Below are positions 58,547-64,000 of a stretch of 64,000 bases of DNA, piece after piece; positions within the stretch are counted from its first letter, which is position 1; each line of letters starts with the position of its first letter. A program made the position numbers and the translations under genes. Origin of the DNA: Sinonovacula constricta (taxonomy: Eukaryota; Mollusca; Bivalvia; Cardiida; Solecurtidae); contig CM017564.1 in the NCBI GenBank assembly GCA_007844125.1, positions 16,319,378 through 16,383,377 of the forward strand, written 5' to 3'. Under the pieces are notes generated by a model. It searched no databases. It had not been told where the DNA came from and saw only the letters and a program-made list of their open reading frames with translations.

Positions 58547-59065
58547 CCGCTTATTTTAACAGTACCCTATAATGTTTGTTACGACCGAATTTGAAAACAA
58601 ACTTTTTAATTTGGATTTACGTGTATACAAACAGATGGAAGTTGAATACGCCTGTCGCTCGATATTTTTTGACAACGTCGAGCAGATACTCTGTTTTTTA
58701 GTTGTCAGTAAAACATTGTTATTCAAATACCTTGACCTGTATCTATCAACGGAGGCCTTTACAATTACTTGTGTATGCTTCTCAATTTTATTCCTTAACC
58801 TTGACAGCGGACTCTTTATTCTTACTGGTCCGACAATTTTCAATTTTATTGCTTTTTTTTTGTAAATGTAATCACCGTCTGGTCAATTATGTCTGTTCAT
58901 TCAATTCACCATTCACTGATATGTCCAAACGAACCAATTAAGCACTTCAGTGTGATCCTCCGAATGGGATAAAAGATCATACGGAAGTGCTTAACTTCAC
59001 AAGAACATGTGACACCTTGTCTTCTGCTTCTTATTTTTCTTGTTATTCTCGCCCCCTTCTTCTTC

Positions 59066-59066
59066 G

Positions 59067-59131
<65 letters not shown>

Positions 59132-59153
59132 GTCCCCCTTGTTCTTCGTCCTA

Positions 59154-59207
<54 letters not shown>

Positions 59208-59243
59208 GGCACCATCATCATCATCATCATCATCGTCATCATT

Positions 59244-59300
<57 letters not shown>

Positions 59301-59340
59301 GTCATCATTATCATCATCATCATCATCATCATCATCATCG

Positions 59341-59377
<37 letters not shown>

Positions 59378-59382
59378 AATCT
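59066..59382. repeat. (ATC)n microsatellite
   Basis: About 310 bp of CAT/ATC units. Poly-His, poly-Ser and poly-Asp ORFs across it are artefacts. Confidence 0.97.
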
Positions 59383-59496
59383 TCTTCTTCTACAAACTTC
59401 TTCTTTTTCATATTCTCTTTCGTCGTCTTCTTCTTCCTACTATTCCTTATCTTCTTTTTTCTTCTCCTACATTTCCTCCTGTTGTTGTTCTTGCAG

Positions 59497-59505
59497 ATCT
59501 ATACG
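59497..59505 (+). other. Candidate 9-nt microexon
   Basis: A long pyrimidine tract ending ttgttcttgcag is followed by nine bases (ATCTATACG) and a consensus donor gtgagt. Both splice sites are strong and 9 nt keeps phase. No flanking exon is known, so this is only a pattern. Confidence 0.15.
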
Positions 59506-59994
59506 GTGAGTCATTGTTTACACTAATGAGTTTTCTACAAAGGACTCTGAAATTTAAAGACATTTCGATTCCTTTCATGGAGACATAAAACTGCCATACT
59601 TGAAAAAAATGAAAGAAATACTTAATAATCACCATAATGGATTCATCCGCACTAGTGTGACCAGTCTGTGTGGTTCATTCTGCCTTAGTTACCATTCGCG
59701 GGTAGTGGGGCGTGTCTACAAATACCCATTACGTCAATTCAACTCTTGAATCTACGTATTTTATATATGTAAATCTACATATGAGTGAAGGTCACACTGC
59801 AAAGTGCCGGTGACAGTTTGATACTGTATTTATTGATATTTGGTTGGAGATTGGCGCATTGAGTTCACGATGATTTCTTGCTCGGATGTTGAATGGATTC
59901 CACAAAGAGTTGTGAATAATTCTCAGTGCACGTTGTAGCGACCTAGGGTCACAGTTTGAAATCTTTGCGCTGTAGTCAGAATTCCCATTAAACA

Positions 59995-60080
59995 CCCGAT
60001 TGGCCAGATTTCACATTCCAATTAAGATTCAGCCAATCAGATGCTTGCGAATGCTCTCGAGACTCCAGTTTATAACCTCT
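59995..60080 (+). promoter_or_regulatory. CCAAT/TATA promoter candidate
   Basis: Inverted CCAAT (GATTGG, 60000), TCCAAT (about 60018) and CCAATCAGA (about 60034) lie 25-60 bp before a TATA-like GTTTATAACC (about 60069). The spacing resembles a core promoter. The first ATG downstream (60111) opens only a very short ORF. Confidence 0.3.
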
Positions 60081-60316
60081 GACCCTAGTCATAGTTTAGC
60101 GTATAAACATGAGGCAAGGAACCGCACTTTATTTTTATTTAAATGACCTCTCTCATCACTATTAAGCCGATTAGCGTAGTTTTTTAATGACGTATACATT
60201 ATGACGCATATTTACGCATGCGTATATGCTACGTCTTGCTGAGCTTCAGATGGCTAAAAATAGAAATAGCTGCATCTGAATGTATTTTTTTTATTCTTCC
60301 AACATAAAGAATAATT

Positions 60317-61795
60317 TAAAGAGCGACAATTTAACATATAATCAAGTGATCAGGGAGGGTGGGGATATTTTATTTTGAAGAGCGACAATTTAACATATAA
60401 TCTAGTGATCAGGAAGGTGGGGGATATTTTGAAGAGCGACAATTTAACATATAATCAAGTGATCAGGGAGGGAGGGGGATATTTTATTTTGAAGAGCCAC
60501 AATTTAACATATAATCTAGTGATCAGGGAGGGTGGGGACATTTTATTTTGAAGAGTGACAATTTAACATATAATCTAGTGATCAGGGAGGGTTGGGATAT
60601 TTTATTTTGAAGAGCGACAATTTAACATATAATCAAGTGATCAGGGAGGGTGGGGCTATTTTATTTTGAAGAGCCACAATTTAACATATAATCTAGTGAT
60701 CAGGGAGGGTGGGGATATTTTATTTTGAAGAGCGACAATTTAACATATAATCAAGTGATCAGGGAGGGTAGGGGACATTTTGAAGAGCGACAATTTAACA
60801 TATAATCAAGTGATCAGGGAGGGTGGGGATATTTTATTTTGAAGAGCGACAATTTAACATATAATCAAGTGATTAGGGAGGGTGGGGATATTTTATTTTG
60901 AAGAGCGACAATTTAACATATAATCAAGTGATCAGGGAGGGTAGGGGATATTTTATTTTGAAGAGCGACAATTTAACATATAATCAAGTGATCAGGGAGG
61001 GTGGGGGTATTTTATTTTGAAGAGCGACAATTTAACATATAATCAAGTGATCAGGGAGGGTGGGGGTATTTTGAAGAGCGACAATTTAACATATAATCAA
61101 GTGATCAGGGAGGGTGGGGGTATTTTGAAGAGCGACAATTTAACATATAATCAAGTGATCAGGGAGGGTGGGAATATTTAATTTTGAAGAGCGACAATTT
61201 AATATATAATCAAGTGATCAGGAAGGGTAGGGATATTTTATTTTGAAGAGCGACAATTTAACATATAATCTAGTAATCAGGGAGGGTAGGGGATATTTAA
61301 TTTTGAAGAGCGACAATTTAACATATAATCAAGTGATCAGGGAGGGTAGGGGACATTTTGAAGAGCGACAATTTAACATATAATCAAGTGATCAGGGAGG
61401 GTGGGGATATTTTATTTTGAAGAGCGACAATTTAACATATAATCAAGTGATCAGGGAGGGTAGGGGACATTTTGAAGAGCGACAATTTAACATATAATCA
61501 AGTGATCAGGGAGGGTGGGGATATTTTATTTTGAAGAGCGACAATTTAACATATAATCAAGTGATTAGGGAGGGTGGGGATATTTTATTTTGAAGAGCGA
61601 CAATTTAACATATAATCAAGTGATCAGGGAGGGTAGGGGATATTTTATTTTGAAGAGCGACAATTTAACATATAATCAAGTGATCAGGGAGGGTAGGGGA
61701 TATTTTGAAGAGCGACAATTTAACATATAATCAAGTGATCAGGGAGGGTAGGGGATATTTTGAAGAGCGACAATTTAACATATAATCTAGTGATC
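60317..61795. repeat. 59-bp satellite, about 26 units in two length classes
   Basis: Units of GAAGAGCGACAATTTAACAT..., either about 59-60 bp or about 47-48 bp (lacking attttatttt). A block of several units with shared variants (gattaggg, aggggacatt) at about 60762-60962 reappears at about 61436-61640, which shows block duplication. Confidence 0.97.
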
Positions 61796-62814
61796 AAGGG
61801 GCTGGGAAATTTAGCAATCCGTTGTTTATGACGCCTAAACACGTTTTTCCTTAATTAATATTCAGTGATAAACATGGCACGCAGTAACTGTAATTGACGA
61901 TTACTGGTCACATTCTCTATGTCAGAAAAAGAAACAGAACAGAACAGTTAAACATTTGCTTTGTTTGTTTTGCCATTAGTCCCCTGGACTATAAGTGGAG
62001 ATCCAAGCTAAACGGCTGTATTGTGAATGCTGTGATTTTAACGAGGTGTTAAGTGTAGTTATTGCACTCAAGACTTTCTAAATATTGACTTCAATTATGT
62101 CAGATCAGCTATATCCAACAATACCCGCAGAAAGTCAATGAAAGGAAACAGCGCCCGCTATAAATTACAGCAAATAGAATATATTTCATTTGCTAACGTT
62201 TCAACGCCATCGTTACTTACGACGAATAAATGGAGGGGGTCAATATACTTTGCCATTGTTGACTTTGGAACTAATAAGGGTAGTTTAGAGGGAGTTACCA
62301 CACATTGTCTTTAAATAAAACAAATGCAACGGCAGCAGGATTTACATGACATTCGTACGTTTCCGCCGATTTTCGCAGTTACCACTAGATTGATTCCGGT
62401 GTATTACGCTTTAGCTTGCGAAGTTTGTCGCATCCTGATATTTTAAAAGTACAAATGTATGTGATTAGTTAAAAGAAGGCTAGAGAGCTCTTAAACCAGA
62501 TATCTGTTACTCAAACCCGGCAAAAGGTTTCTTTATTTAATTAACAAGTTTAATGTGATTAAACCTTTACTTAAGCATGCACATTTTTTCTTAGTAAGCG
62601 ATTTTATGATATGTCAACCTAATAGTTTTGTACAGCTTCCCCCCCTTTTATTAAATATTCATTATTTTCTTTCAGAAGAAAATAATTTTATTTTAATGCA
62701 ATTAAATGTTCAAATCTTATTAAAATTATTTAAAGCAAAGCGAGGTACTTGTCTCTTGCAAAAATATGGATCAGGTGTCACGGTCTGATGTTTCTACCGT
62801 GCTTAAAATTCTCT

Positions 62815-62840
62815 GTCTTGTGTGCGCATGCGCAAGACTG
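62815..62840. promoter_or_regulatory. NRF1-type palindrome
   Basis: TGCGCATGCGCA at 62823-62834 is a full NRF1 consensus, usually found in CpG promoters. It lies near an in-frame-capable exon candidate at 63674. Confidence 0.35.
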
Positions 62841-63673
62841 CTATTTTTGAACTACGCGTGCCTAAATTTCCTACCATTCCATGCTGGTGTAAAAAGTGTT
62901 CATGATTGATATTTTGAGTCTTAAAACACCGTATTTAAGATACTGTGACCCTGTCAGCATATTTTCAGTGGTTCAGTATCTACAGGTCCTAATGATCGTC
63001 GGTCATTGTTCGCACTTGGAGAAAAGAAGGTTGGTCAATATGAATCGCCTCTTTGATCTTCAATGGCATGCAGAAAGTTGATGATACACGAATTTTTCAT
63101 GTTCAGAAGGTATATGTTCATATGCTTTGTATTGCAACTATTTTTTTTTATCGAATTGCGTTCATGATTTTCCATGTAACACGCGATTTTTGATGCAGCC
63201 TTTTCTCAACACACCGATGTTTCTCGGCAGTCTGGGCAAATTTTAGTTTCTTCATTTTTAAAAGTTTAAAACACTTAGCCTGACATTAGTAACAAGTTGA
63301 TGGTTATGAAAAGAAATGCTTTTTAGCAGTGTACAGCGTAGATTCCTCGGTGTTGTGAATTGTTATTATAAACATATTTGCCTGGTATTCTTATTACAAT
63401 ATTGTCATAACATCCAGTATTTATAGCTTTTTGTTAATTGGAGAGTGTATTAGTACTATATACCATACACATATTTAACAAACCTGGTGCATGCATCACA
63501 TTGAATATATTCTGTGTATAATGTTAGTGTTTCTGAATTTGTTAACTAAAATAACAGTAACATGTAAGCAATAATTTGCAATTATTGTAATAATTTTGTA
63601 ACTTCAGAATGTAAATGTTATTTCATAGCTTGATGTTTGCTAAAAGTGAATATTATGTTATATTTTTTATCAG

Positions 63674-63718
63674 GTTGAGTCACCTTCATAGGGGACACTT
63701 AGAACACCAACGGCGAAG
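63674..63718 (+). other. Candidate 45-bp exon at the right edge
   Basis: Between ttttttatcag and a weak donor (AAG|gtaaca). One frame is open (LSHLHRGHLEHQRR). Together with the NRF1 site it may belong to a gene continuing past 64 kb. Nothing in it identifies a family. Confidence 0.15.
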
Positions 63719-64000
63719 GTAACATTTTATTATAAAAAAACACTACTACACTAAATTTGTAATATTTTAGGAAGTAGAACAAATTGAATATTAGATCTAG
63801 AAGTAACACTCACCTTTCAGGTGTGAATATGTTTTAGATTATATTATCATACACAATTTGATGATTAGTATCATTGTTTGTTAAATTCAGAGCTGTTTTG
63901 CTAACATTCATGATTATGATGATGGAATAATCCAACCTAATGTTTATTTTTGCTTATTGTAAACCATGAAGTTTCTCCTCTTAAAATTTATTTTAGGAGT

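Larger units (their letters stand above)
61796..64000. other. Right-edge DNA, no confirmed gene
   Basis: Contains the NRF1 palindrome and the weak exon candidate. A 77-codon ORF at 62555-62788 is AT-driven and unrecognised. Confidence 0.45.

Noticed and set aside
58556..58865. Overlapping ORFs of 95-97 codons on both strands
   Set aside because: Neither frame shows family features. Antisense pairs of this length occur by chance in AT-rich DNA.

Overview
This is a eukaryotic (animal) window: AT-rich, dominated by repeats, with intron-split genes, canonical GT/AG splice sites, several families of tRNA-derived SINEs and many short terminal-inverted-repeat elements. The combination of a classical water aquaporin, a RITA1-type gene and many short SINE and MITE families suggests a mollusc, probably a bivalve. 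That placement is an inference; no sequence here proves the species.

Two protein-coding genes can be supported. (1) A complete six-coding-exon aquaporin on the + strand (7433-32301). It encodes 299 residues with both NPA motifs and a water-selective pore (Phe75, His198, Ala207, Arg213). A possible non-coding first exon with a TATA box lies near 3.7 kb. Its introns (16.8, 1.05, 0.69, 0.81 and 4.6 kb) are filled with repeats. (2) A RITA1-like gene (RBPJ-interacting, tubulin-associated) on the - strand, with one intact 220-residue coding exon (47368-48030), a nearby poly(A) signal, and a possible 5' non-coding exon and promoter about 3.2 kb upstream (51.3-51.45 kb).

A third protein-coding object is a 2.7-kb decayed DNA transposon (52449-55161). 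It keeps the N-terminal pipsqueak-type HTH and the C-terminal PHD finger of a pogo/Tigger-like transposase. The catalytic DDE core is missing, and a 51-bp in-frame minisatellite stands in its place. A short fragment resembling the start of a RecQ-type helicase domain lies in aquaporin intron 1.

Layout: 0-2.6 kb is low-complexity GA repeat followed by a 15-bp AGGTCA-containing minisatellite. 2.6-7.4 kb is AT-rich upstream DNA with two small TIR elements. 7.4-32.5 kb is the aquaporin. 32.5-47.3 kb is intergenic with tandem arrays and SINEs. 47.3-51.5 kb is RITA1. 52.4-55.2 kb is the transposon. 55-64 kb is mostly repeats, with promoter-like signals near 57.4, 60.0 and 62.8 kb that may belong to genes leaving the window.

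The repeat landscape is the most unusual part. One 484-bp TIR element (TTAA-flanked in its best copy) occurs at least 13 times and carries a conserved ACGTCA core and a CACGTG E-box. One copy, just upstream of aquaporin exon 2, holds a nested second transposon and a 23-unit minisatellite that grew out of the element's own sequence.
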